Source of the DNA: Microcaldota archaeon
GTDB taxonomy: Archaea > Micrarchaeota > Micrarchaeia > Micrarchaeales > CABMGC01
DNA length: 5,176 bases
NCBI GenBank assembly: GCA_021785375.1
Contig: JAJYFQ010000066.1
Span: 1-5,176, forward strand
Reading direction: 5' to 3'
The translations under genes were made by a program, and so were the position numbers. This document shows, in pieces, positions 1 to 4,675 of the stretch. The notes beneath the pieces are model-generated. The model was not told the origin of the DNA. It saw only the letters and a program-made list of their open reading frames with translations, and did not search any database. How positions within the stretch are numbered: position 1 is the first letter of the stretch; every line of letters begins with the position of its first letter.

Positions 1-58
1 TGAGAGGACCGCGAAGCACAATGAGCTGATCAGGATAGAGGAGATGCTGTCGGGCTGA
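1..58 (+). CDS. C-terminal end of an unknown gene (partial)
   Basis: Only the last 18 codons are in the window (codons from base 2, TGA at 56-58), reading ERTAKHNELIRIEEMLSG. The piece is charged and probably helical, but too short to assign a family. It is accepted as coding because the frame is open from the window edge, and the stop lies four bases before the ATG of the phosphoglycerate mutase gene. That spacing is typical of an archaeal operon, so the two genes are probably co-transcribed and perhaps translationally coupled. No separate promoter is visible in the four-base gap. Confidence 0.55.
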   Translation, partial: ERTAKHNELIRIEEMLSG

Positions 59-62
59 TTCC

Positions 63-623
63 ATGGCTAAGATATTCGTATTTCGGCACGGCCAGACGCA
101 GTACAACAAGGACAAGGTCTTCACCGGATGGGATGACCCTGACATCAACGAGGCAGGAATACGGGAGTGCAGGGAGGTTGCCGAGAAGCTCAAGAACGTG
201 AATCCCACCAGGGCCTACACGTCCGACCTGAAGAGGGCACAGCACACTCTCTACATTGTGCTCGGAGAGAAGAAGGACAAGATCCCCATTGTGGTTGACA
301 AGAGGATAAAGGAGAGAAGCTACGGGATACTAACTAGAAAGAGCAAGACAGAGACGGAGAAGGAGCACCCAAAGGAGTTCCCGCTCTGGCACAGGTCCTA
401 CGACGTCGCTCCTCCAAACGGGGAGAGCATAAAGGACGTGGAGAAGCGCGTACTATCATTCCTTAATGACCTGCTCCCGGAGCTGAAGAAGGACGATGTG
501 GTATTCATCTCGGCTCACGGAAATTCGCTGCGACCGATAAGAAGGTACTTCGAGAAGATAAGCGTCGAGGAGATGTGCTCGTTCGAGCACACTCCTGCGA
601 AAGTGTATGAGTACGAGGTCTGA
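63..623 (+). CDS. gpmA: 2,3-bisphosphoglycerate-dependent phosphoglycerate mutase
   Basis: This 186-residue protein belongs to the histidine phosphatase superfamily. It should interconvert 3- and 2-phosphoglycerate in glycolysis/gluconeogenesis in the cytoplasm. Seen in the sequence: the RHG catalytic motif at residues 8-10 (phospho-accepting His9), FTGWDD at 20-25 as in true mutases, ER-x-YG at 84-88 (acid/base Glu84), WHRSYDVAPPNGES at 109-122, and the second catalytic His in SAHGNSLRP at 151-158. FTGW, the WxRSYD block and AHGNSLR favour the dPGM type over a general phosphatase. It is shorter than the roughly 230-250 residues of bacterial GpmA, mainly between Glu84 and His152, like compact archaeal and monomeric forms. 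The ATG at 63 follows the upstream stop by four bases; no strong Shine-Dalgarno is seen, which fits coupling. Its stop is four bases from the convergent gene at 628-906. Confidence 0.88.
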   Translation: MAKIFVFRHGQTQYNKDKVFTGWDDPDINEAGIRECREVAEKLKNVNPTRAYTSDLKRAQHTLYIVLGEKKDKIPIVVDKRIKERSYGILTRKSKTETEKEHPKEFPLWHRSYDVAPPNGESIKDVEKRVLSFLNDLLPELKKDDVVFISAHGNSLRPIRRYFEKISVEEMCSFEHTPAKVYEYEV

Positions 624-627
624 CCGT

Positions 628-906
628 TTAGTCCCTGCGCGCATCCATGGCGGCCGTACTGACGGTACTGCCTCCACTCTCCTTCGGCTCCACCTTCTCA
701 TAGACCTTCCCCGTATTGTCTATGCACCTGATGTAGCCTTCAAGCATGAGGTTCGATAGGGCAAGATTTACCCTATCTATGTCTATCCCTGTGGACTTGA
801 TTATCTCGTCCCTGGAAATCGTATCCCTGAAGTCGAACATCTTGAATATGGTTGCTGCTGCGGTGGCCGTATCCAATCTCTTCTGTCTGGCATCTGCTAC
901 TGACAT
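628..906 (-). CDS. Small winged-helix-like protein, function unknown
   Basis: The gene encodes 92 residues with no family I can name. Residues 30-57 (ISRDEIIKSTGIDIDRVNLA and the following helix) have the rhythm of a helix-turn-helix: a short helix, a turn at STGI, then an amphipathic recognition-like helix ending in LMLEGYI. Residues 58-70 (IRCIDNTGKVYEK) look like a beta wing. Together these suggest an archaeal winged-helix DNA-binding protein. An alanine-rich helix leads (13-24), and the tail after residue 74 is polar and probably disordered. The ATG at 906 has a Shine-Dalgarno-like GAAGTGA just upstream and a TATA-like box 33 bases upstream, so it has its own promoter. It is convergent with the mutase gene, with four bases between the stops. 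It could be a regulator, but no target is evident. Confidence 0.72.
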   Translation of the reverse strand: MSVADARQKRLDTATAAATIFKMFDFRDTISRDEIIKSTGIDIDRVNLALSNLMLEGYIRCIDNTGKVYEKVEPKESGGSTVSTAAMDARRD

Positions 907-938
907 ATATTCACTTCTGGGAGAGTTGCAGGAACAGG

Positions 939-946
939 TATTTATG
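939..946 (-). promoter_or_regulatory. TATA-like box of the winged-helix gene
   Basis: CATAAATA on the minus strand is centred about 36 bases upstream of the ATG at 906. At usual archaeal spacing this puts the transcription start near 915-918 and gives a short leader that still holds the GAAGTGA Shine-Dalgarno. It lies in the 57-base gap after the reductase gene, so the small gene can be transcribed separately from the rpoK operon. Confidence 0.45.
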
Positions 947-963
947 CGTTAGTGGGATTCCGT

Positions 964-2397
964 TCAGATAGGGTTCGGAGGGAACCTCTCCTTCACTTCC
1001 TTCATCTCAGCGTTGACTACCTTCTTCCACTCGCTGAAGCCGGAGAGTTCAGGATACTTTCCATAGAGCTCGTTCAGCTTCTTCATCTTGTTGACCGTGA
1101 AGACCAGGTTCCTGAACGCGTTTATATTAGAGATCCCGCTGAGGACCTTGTTGAACGTGCTCGCAATAGTTATCTTCGGTATCCTTCCGTAGCTGATCTC
1201 CTCGGCTTCCTGCTTGGTGAGGAAGTGGCTCATCCCGTAGTTTATGAGATCGTTGTTGAGCGATTGCAAATACACTCTGAATGCCTCGAGTCCTGCCGTC
1301 TTGTTTCCGTAGAGGTCATTGTATCTCTTGTTATACCTCCATATGAATGCAAGACTCGTGTCCTTCGCCGCGACTGCCTCCGCAGCGACCTCCCCTGCAA
1401 GTACCCCTGAGACCATCGCAGGCCCTATCCCCCCGGCGCTTATCGGGTTCGGCATCGCCATGCTGTCCCCCGCTCCCAGGTAACCGGGGAAGACGAGGCT
1501 GTCGAACTGCCTTCGCACCGTCACAGACCAGTAGCCCTTCCCGTTCTCGTCCGTCGGGTCAAGCTCAAGCTTCTTCACTGTCGGATTCCACTCGACGTAC
1601 TGGTCTATCAATGAATGAAGCGTGTCCTTCTTGTTCAGCCTCGTGTTCCTCAGCTCGAGGCTCTTCTTCTCCACGCCTATCCCTATATTGACCCTCTTCC
1701 CGCTCTTGGGGAAGACCCAGCCGTAGCCTCCCGGCGCGAGCTGCTGATTTAAGTGTATGAGCGCATTCTTCTCGTCGTAGTAGTTGAGGTCCTCACCGAC
1801 CTGGTCGAACTTCGCGATGTACCTCCCCGTCGACTCGATGTCGTCGGTGCTGATCATGTTCTCTATGTACTCGTTCTGAGGCAGCTTCCTCCTTATCGTG
1901 CTTGCCACCCCGAGCGTGTCTATGACGAGCTTGGCCCTGATCTTTACCTGCTCGCTCTTCTCGTTCCTTCCGTAGATTCCAACCACTGTGTTGTTCTCCA
2001 CTATCGGCCCCTCGACCTCATAGTGCGATCTGTACTCCACGCCATTCTTGATCGCGAGATTTGCGAAGAACTGTGCAGCCTTCGGCCTGTCGAGGCTGAA
2101 ACCCTCCCCCTCGAACGGGAACTTGTTCTGCATGTCCGGGCTGAGGACCTGTACCCCGTCGACCTTGATGTCAAGGACAGGCTCGCCGAGCTTCATGTTG
2201 AGCTCCTTCTCAATATAATCTATATGGCTCTTCGCCACTGCGTCTCCGCAGACCCATCCCCAGTTGGTCTTCTTCCCTACCTTTGTGTGGTCGTTCCTGT
2301 CAAGAAGTAGGACCTTTGCCCCTCCCTTTGCCGCTGCTGCAGCGGCAAGAGATCCGGCCATTCCCGCTCCGGCAACGATTACGTCAAACTCTTCCAG
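964..2397 (-). CDS. Geranylgeranyl reductase family flavoprotein (archaeal lipid saturation), CTG start
   Basis: Read from CTG at 2397 this is a 477-residue FAD-dependent reductase of the digeranylgeranylglycerophospholipid reductase family, which saturates the isoprenoid chains of archaeal membrane lipids. Residues 4-15 (FDVIVAGAGMAG) form the first beta strand and GxGxxG dinucleotide-binding loop. PGGYGWVFPK at 222-231 matches the family's Y-x-W-x-FP active-site signature. GAGDSMAMPNPISAGGIG at about 308-325 is the second FAD motif (GD...P...GGI). The C-terminal 130 residues are helical and basic, as in the family. The first ATG in frame (2361) would remove the beta strand and half of the GxGxxG loop. 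No ATG, GTG or TTG exists between the in-frame stop upstream and that ATG. The CTG is preceded by AGGT six bases upstream, overlapping the rpoK stop, so CTG is the best start. The gene is eight bases after rpoK and co-transcribed with it. Substrate specificity within the family is inferred. Confidence 0.85.
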   Translation of the reverse strand: MEEFDVIVAGAGMAGSLAAAAAAKGGAKVLLLDRNDHTKVGKKTNWGWVCGDAVAKSHIDYIEKELNMKLGEPVLDIKVDGVQVLSPDMQNKFPFEGEGFSLDRPKAAQFFANLAIKNGVEYRSHYEVEGPIVENNTVVGIYGRNEKSEQVKIRAKLVIDTLGVASTIRRKLPQNEYIENMISTDDIESTGRYIAKFDQVGEDLNYYDEKNALIHLNQQLAPGGYGWVFPKSGKRVNIGIGVEKKSLELRNTRLNKKDTLHSLIDQYVEWNPTVKKLELDPTDENGKGYWSVTVRRQFDSLVFPGYLGAGDSMAMPNPISAGGIGPAMVSGVLAGEVAAEAVAAKDTSLAFIWRYNKRYNDLYGNKTAGLEAFRVYLQSLNNDLINYGMSHFLTKQEAEEISYGRIPKITIASTFNKVLSGISNINAFRNLVFTVNKMKKLNELYGKYPELSGFSEWKKVVNAEMKEVKERFPPNPI

Positions 2398-2400
2398 AAA

Positions 2401-2408
2401 ATTACCTA
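2401..2408 (-). promoter_or_regulatory. Shine-Dalgarno of the reductase gene, overlapping the rpoK stop
   Basis: Minus-strand TAGGTAAT matches the archaeal Shine-Dalgarno consensus GAGGTGAT at six of eight positions. Its AGGT core lies six bases before CTG 2397, good spacing for initiation there, and its first three bases are the TAG stop of rpoK. It decides the start of the reductase gene and implies translational coupling to rpoK. Confidence 0.5.
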
Positions 2409-2573
2409 CTTTATAACGATTATCGGTATGGCTTCATCGGCGAACTCCATCTCCGCAAGTGTGAGCGGATCTGAGACTCCGTCAGGAACCTTTATCAGTG
2501 GAGGCGCGCCGTATGCGAGCTGGAGCGCCCTGGCACCTATTATTCTAGCCTTCTCGAACCTTGTGTACTCCAT
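2406..2573 (-). CDS. rpoK: DNA-directed RNA polymerase subunit K (RPB6/omega homologue)
   Basis: This 55-residue protein is archaeal RpoK, the small assembly subunit that clamps the two largest RNA polymerase subunits. The start MEYTRFEKARIIGARALQLA is the near-invariant family block, with the TRFEKARIIGARALQ helix and then GAPPLI. The centre (DGVSDPLTLAEMEF) and the end (IPIIVIK) follow the usual pattern. The length of about 55 equals the minimal archaeal form. The frame stays open upstream to 2774, but that part has no resemblance to RpoK and the ATG at 2573 gives the standard N-terminus, so I chose it. No clear Shine-Dalgarno precedes it; a TATA-like box lies about 70 bases upstream. It is the first gene of an operon with the lipid reductase, an unusual partner, since rpoK often lies with ribosomal or rpoN genes in other archaea. 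Confidence 0.9.
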   Translation of the reverse strand: MEYTRFEKARIIGARALQLAYGAPPLIKVPDGVSDPLTLAEMEFADEAIPIIVIK

Positions 2574-2591
2574 GAAAAACACGCGTAAGCA

Positions 2592-2619
2592 TGCTCTTGG
2601 CTGTAGGGTTACAAGAGCA
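2592..2619. repeat. Inverted repeat (8-bp arms, 12-base loop) upstream of rpoK
   Basis: TGCTCTTG (2592-2599) and CAAGAGCA (2612-2619) are perfect reverse complements separated by 12 bases. The repeat lies 19 bases before the rpoK ATG and downstream of the TATA-like box at 2641-2650, so it would be at the start of the rpoK leader RNA or overlap its transcription start. It could be a leader hairpin or an operator. It has no poly-T tract and so is not a clear terminator. Confidence 0.45.
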
Positions 2620-2640
2620 CAATATCTTAGGTTGAAAGAA

Positions 2641-2650
2641 TTATTAAATG
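2641..2650 (-). promoter_or_regulatory. TATA-like box of the rpoK operon
   Basis: CATTTAATAA on the minus strand is the best A/T-rich box upstream of rpoK. Usual spacing predicts transcription starting around 2615-2622 and a leader of about 45 bases that includes most of the inverted repeat at 2592-2619. A second weaker candidate (AAGATATT, near 2621-2628) would give a shorter leader. Confidence 0.35.
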
Positions 2651-2669
2651 TTACTGTAAGTCTGGACTC

Positions 2670-2703
2670 GCCACTGATTCTATCCACGAATCCATTCAGT
2701 GGC
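2670..2703. repeat. Inverted repeat (8-bp arms) in the rpoK/LamG divergent region
   Basis: GCCACTGA (2670-2677) and TCAGTGGC (2696-2703) are perfect reverse complements 18 bases apart. A nested pair, GATTC/GAATC (2676-2680, 2688-2692), could alternatively form inside. It sits in the 231-base region between rpoK and the first LamG gene, which holds no gene I can support. It may be an operator, the fold of a small RNA, or chance. Confidence 0.3.
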
Positions 2704-2775
2704 CACCTCCAAGGGATCTTAGGGCGGATGGTGCGCCACAGGTTCCCACCACTTCCCTGCCTTCCGAACCACACT

Positions 2776-2784
2776 TTTATAAAT
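2776..2784 (+). promoter_or_regulatory. TATA box of the first LamG gene
   Basis: TTTATAAAT is a near-consensus archaeal TATA box. Its centre lies about 25-26 bases before the ATG at 2805, so transcription should start at or within a few bases of the start codon and give a leaderless mRNA. The same box at the same distance precedes the second copy at 4676. Confidence 0.65.
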
Positions 2785-2851
2785 CCGTACTGTGAAGTAC
2801 GACCATGCGCCAGTCACGTCGTGCGACGAAGGAAATTTCCCAGAGAGAGAG
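2777..2851 (+). repeat. Promoter-leader direct repeat, unit 1
   Basis: This 75-base stretch (TATA box, palindrome, ATG, first 15 codons and most of the AG tract) is identical base for base to 4648-4722. Identity falls to about 80% just downstream and is lost just upstream of the TATA box. The signal peptide coding part further in, which should be under strong protein-level constraint, differs at many third positions. The leader is therefore better conserved than the protein it introduces. Confidence 0.85.
2786..2801. promoter_or_regulatory. Palindrome between TATA box and start codon (candidate operator), copy 1
   Basis: CGTAC-TGTGAA-GTACG has perfect 5-bp arms and a six-base centre. It fills the space between TATA box and start codon, where archaeal repressors commonly bind to block polymerase recruitment. 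It is exactly conserved at 4657-4672. If the mRNA is leaderless it is not transcribed, which favours a protein binding site over an RNA hairpin. Confidence 0.5.
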
Positions 2852-3791
2852 AGCTAACTTTTTCGGCAGGGATCCAAACATAAACCGCAGCCAGGAGATC
2901 CGGTCGGCGACAGAGCGCAGGAACCTCTTTGGAAGGGGATCATCAAAATTGCAGAGCGCAATGGAGTACCTGATGACCTACGGATGGGCCATACTCATCA
3001 TCGCGGTGGTCCTCGGAGTCCTCTACTACCTCGGAATATTCAACGGCCAGAACCTCTCGCCGCGATTGCAGCCGGGATCCTGCCATGTTGCGAGGACCAG
3101 CGCCGGTGTGGAGAACTTCGGAGTGTGCGCGGGCCTTCCTGAGTTCGTAGGGCAGTTTGATGGAACGAATAGCTACGTAAGTGTGCCCCCACAGCCATCA
3201 TTGGATACGAGCGGTTCTGTCACGGTAAGTGCCTGGGCATCAACATCAAGTTCAGCCCCTCAGGCGATCGCTGGGACATACCACGGTAATTATTATGGTT
3301 ATTATATTCCTATAAACAATCATGGGTTTTACTTTCTCGTGGGTGGTGGTCCTAGCACGAATTATTATACTCCTTATGCAACACAGTCTTTTGCTGCTAA
3401 CCAGTGGGTCATGGTAACAGGGGTTTACAACGCGACATCAGGCACTATATATATGTACATAAACGGAAAACTTAGCTCTTCTGCAACTGGGGTATCCGCG
3501 GCTCCATACTCCTCACAGCCCTTTGTCATGGGGAAAGATCCCTGGGATATCTATGCCCCGTTAGACGGTTCCATGGCGAACGTCCAAGTCTACAACGCCT
3601 CCCTCTCCGCTGCAGAGATTCAGGCCCTTTACATGGAGGGCATCGGCGGCGCGCCGATAAAACCTGCCAACGTGACTGGCTGGTGGCCGCTCAATGGCAA
3701 CGCGGCCGACTACTCCGGAAACAACAACAACGGCCAGTCCGTGAACGTGCAGTACACCAACACGTGGATAAACAGCTACAGCGCGCCGTGA
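2805..3791 (+). CDS. Class III signal peptide (pilin-like) protein with LamG domain, copy 1
   Basis: The 328-residue protein should be a surface or pilus-like subunit that displays a jelly-roll LamG domain outside the cell. Residues 1-48 are arginine-rich and unusually long for a pre-signal segment. Q50-S-A-M-E-Y (with E54 at +5) followed by a hydrophobic stretch at about 60-79 (WAILIIAVVLGVLYYLGIF) is a type IV pilin-like class III signal, cleaved before Q50 by an EppA-like peptidase in known systems. Conserved cysteines are at 93 and 108. Residues about 118-277 form a concanavalin A-like LamG fold, with FDGTNSYVSV at its start, WVMVTGVYNATSGTIYMYIN in the middle and the typical end LSAAEIQALY. 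The tail WWPLNGNAADYSGNNNNG restarts a second LamG motif and ends after about 30 residues. The ATG at 2805 fits the TATA box. The LamG part uses more A/T-ending codons than both ends. Ligand and partner are unknown. Confidence 0.8.
   Translation: MRQSRRATKEISQRERANFFGRDPNINRSQEIRSATERRNLFGRGSSKLQSAMEYLMTYGWAILIIAVVLGVLYYLGIFNGQNLSPRLQPGSCHVARTSAGVENFGVCAGLPEFVGQFDGTNSYVSVPPQPSLDTSGSVTVSAWASTSSSAPQAIAGTYHGNYYGYYIPINNHGFYFLVGGGPSTNYYTPYATQSFAANQWVMVTGVYNATSGTIYMYINGKLSSSATGVSAAPYSSQPFVMGKDPWDIYAPLDGSMANVQVYNASLSAAEIQALYMEGIGGAPIKPANVTGWWPLNGNAADYSGNNNNGQSVNVQYTNTWINSYSAP
2842..2853 (+). repeat. (AG)6 dinucleotide tract in the copy 1 leader
   Basis: Six AG units encode part of QRERA at residues 13-17. 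The matching tract in copy 2 has five units. Because a unit is two bases, each gain or loss shifts the frame; with six units the frame runs through to the signal peptide. Confidence 0.85.
3686..3791 (+). repeat. 3'-end direct repeat, unit 1
   Basis: The last 106 bases of copy 1 (PLNGNAADYSGNNNNGQ... to the TGA) recur at 4493-4598 with about eight mismatches, and the last 48 bases are identical. Similarity stops exactly at the stop codon. The two units flank the module at 3792-4492. Confidence 0.85.
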
Positions 3792-3808
3792 CGCATGGCC
3801 AGGCGGCC

Positions 3809-3816
3809 CTTAAATA
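3809..3816 (+). promoter_or_regulatory. TATA-like box of the RelE/HigB-like gene
   Basis: CTTAAATA lies 18 bases after the stop of copy 1. Usual spacing puts transcription start near 3836-3840, so the first in-frame ATG (3818) would be upstream of the transcript, while the ATG at 3857 with its AGAGGA Shine-Dalgarno would be used. Confidence 0.4.
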
Positions 3817-3856
3817 GATGCCTGTCCATAGTACATCCACAGCGTCAGAGGATAAG

Positions 3857-4192
3857 ATGGGCATTCAGGTCGTAATGTTGAAGTCTCTGGAGGAGAAGCT
3901 TAAGGATAGGAGGTATGCCTCGCACCTGCTTCGGATAGACAAACTACGGGTAAAACTGGAGAGGCTGGGAAACAACGCGCTAAAGTTCCTTGATATGGAG
4001 GGAGAGTTCATGCTATCCGAGATGAAACTGCATGAGCCGCCTTACAGGCTGTATGTAATTCTAGACCAAGAGACCGGAGTTTATTATCTCGTGGAATGGG
4101 CCCGCAAGAGCGATCAGGATAAGACGATTGCAGGACTCAGACGGAAGATTGCAGAGTCGGTGCGCTTCGGATTTGACAAAGTGTTTACTTGA
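3857..4192 (+). CDS. Putative RelE/HigB-like toxin-family protein
   Basis: From ATG 3857 the product is 111 residues. It resembles the RelE/HigB (phage Gp49-like) fold in layout: helical N-terminus (residues 5-38, LKSLEEKLK...LRVKLERLG), then LSEMKLHEPPYRLYVILD at 53-70 as the strand-turn-strand where family members carry an ER...YR pattern, then GVYYLVEWARKSDQDKTI at 74-91 like the usual vvLLhgF.KKtq segment, and a final helix. Such toxins cleave ribosome-bound mRNA, but I cannot confirm catalytic residues by eye. The start was chosen because AGAGGA lies five bases upstream and it fits the TATA-like box at 3809; an ATG at 3818 in frame would add 13 residues. No antitoxin is next to it in the same orientation. 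Its end overlaps the convergent gene by eight bases. An uncharacterised DPANN protein with chance similarity is the main alternative. Confidence 0.7.
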   Translation: MGIQVVMLKSLEEKLKDRRYASHLLRIDKLRVKLERLGNNALKFLDMEGEFMLSEMKLHEPPYRLYVILDQETGVYYLVEWARKSDQDKTIAGLRRKIAESVRFGFDKVFT

Positions 4193-4397
4193 CCTTGGCC
4201 GCATGCTCCCTTAAGAATCTGCCTATCTCATCGTTCTTTAGCGCTTTCAGCCTGCCGTTCTTGACAAGCCGTATCTCAGGGATGAACTTCAGCATGAGCG
4301 CCTTGTAGTACAGCCTGGTAGCCAGTGCATCCGAGAGCTCTGCCTTTATGCTCTCTATCAGCGCCCTGTCTATCTGTAGTTGGACCGTCTTCTGCAT
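4185..4397 (-). CDS. Small basic protein of unknown function
   Basis: From ATG 4397 it encodes 70 residues I do not recognise. The start MQKTVQLQIDRALIESIKAE has the beta-strand-then-helix look of a ribbon-helix-helix dimerisation segment (KTVQLQID followed by an amphipathic helix), and the rest (RLVKNGRLKALKNDEIGRFL) is basic and helical. There is no signal peptide or membrane segment. ATG 4397 is preferred over an in-frame TTG at 4469 because TAGTGA lies five bases upstream, similar to the Shine-Dalgarno at the 906 gene, and a TATA-like box lies further up. It overlaps the end of the putative toxin gene tail to tail, so it is not in a classical toxin-antitoxin operon, though a DNA-binding antitoxin role is possible. 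This role is inference only. Confidence 0.6.
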   Translation of the reverse strand: MQKTVQLQIDRALIESIKAELSDALATRLYYKALMLKFIPEIRLVKNGRLKALKNDEIGRFLREHAAKVK

Positions 4398-4429
4398 GTC
4401 TGTCACTATCTGTATAAATGATATGCTCT

Positions 4430-4440
4430 GATATTTAACT
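4430..4440 (-). promoter_or_regulatory. TATA-like box of the 70-residue gene
   Basis: AGTTAAATATC on the minus strand is centred about 38 bases before ATG 4397. It predicts transcription start near 4410 and a leader of about 13 bases that keeps the TAGTGA Shine-Dalgarno. A second box, CATTTATA (4413-4420), is too close to that ATG for normal leader spacing. Confidence 0.35.
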
Positions 4441-4460
4441 GTATCGAGCTGCAAGTCGAT

Positions 4461-4598
4461 ATGTGCCAAAGCCCCAGGATCCTGCGGTATGGGCCCCTCA
4501 ACGGCAACGCGAACGACTACTCCGGAAACAACAACAACGGCCAGTCAACCAACGTGCAGTACACCAACACGTGGATAAACAGCTACAGCGCGCCGTGA
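4461..4598 (+). pseudogene. Orphan 3' fragment of a LamG pilin-like gene
   Basis: The frame gives PLNGNANDYSGNNNNGQ..., then VQYTNTWINSYSAP and a stop, the same C-terminus as copy 1. Upstream of 4493 there is no LamG domain, no signal peptide and no hydrophobic segment. An ATG at 4461 happens to open this frame (45 codons), but there is no Shine-Dalgarno or promoter in register, and its first codons (CQSPRILRYG) do not match the family. The best reading is the remnant of a deleted or displaced copy, or the spare 3' cassette of copy 1 left when the two-gene module came between. The similarity itself is strong; its origin is inferred. Confidence 0.75.
4493..4598 (+). repeat. 3'-end direct repeat, unit 2
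   Basis: This stretch pairs with 3686-3791 at about 92% identity (about 8 mismatches in 106). Mismatches cluster in two spots: GG/CC to AA/C around the NAAD/NAND codons, and the SVN/STN codons. The final 48 bases are identical, which suggests recent duplication or gene conversion. Confidence 0.85.
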
Positions 4599-4603
4599 CC
4601 TGC

Positions 4604-4620
4604 CGCCGGCATCTTCGGCG
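4604..4620 (+). terminator. Weak terminator-like hairpin after the orphan 3' end
   Basis: CGCCG-GCATCTT-CGGCG forms a 5-bp GC stem with a seven-base loop just after the TGA at 4598 and is followed by TGTTT. The T-rich tail is poor. It would separate the array copies transcriptionally, but it may be only a GC-rich palindrome. Confidence 0.25.
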
Positions 4621-4646
4621 TGTTTGCCGACAAACCTAACGTTATG

Positions 4647-4655
4647 ATTATAAAT
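4647..4655 (+). promoter_or_regulatory. TATA box of LamG copy 2
   Basis: ATTATAAAT is placed identically to the box of copy 1 (26 bases from its central A to the start codon). The promoter looks intact although the reading frame behind it is not. Confidence 0.6.
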
Positions 4656-4656
4656 C

Positions 4657-4672
4657 CGTACTGTGAAGTACG
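4657..4672. promoter_or_regulatory. Palindrome between TATA box and start codon (candidate operator), copy 2
   Basis: CGTAC-TGTGAA-GTACG is the same palindrome as at 2786-2801, again ending four bases before the ATG. The exact repeat in a second promoter supports a shared regulator, with the caution that the whole stretch is duplicated. Confidence 0.5.
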
Positions 4673-4675
4673 ACC

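Noticed and set aside
952..2310. Several plus-strand open frames of 110-185 codons opposite the reductase gene
   Set aside because: They are antisense to a gene with clear flavoprotein motifs, have no recognisable domains or promoters, and are expected in GC-rich coding DNA.
2406..2774. A 122-codon version of rpoK with a longer N-terminus
   Set aside because: The extra 67 residues match nothing in RpoK, while the internal ATG gives the standard 55-residue protein; the extension covers the likely promoter.
2574..2804. Possible tRNA or small RNA gene in the divergent region because of its two inverted repeats
   Set aside because: No T-arm or D-arm pattern, cloverleaf spacing, or clear C/D box pair could be found on either strand.
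3797..3808. GGCC-AGGC-GGCC after copy 1 as a terminator
   Set aside because: The 4-bp stem is short, and the sequence after it is the TATA-like box of the next gene rather than a T tract.
4471..4485. GGATCCTGC, shared with the PGSC codons of copies 1 and 2, as proof that the orphan fragment is an internally deleted gene
   Set aside because: Only nine bases match exactly, the frame differs from that of the 3' fragment, and the flanks do not align; chance is likely.
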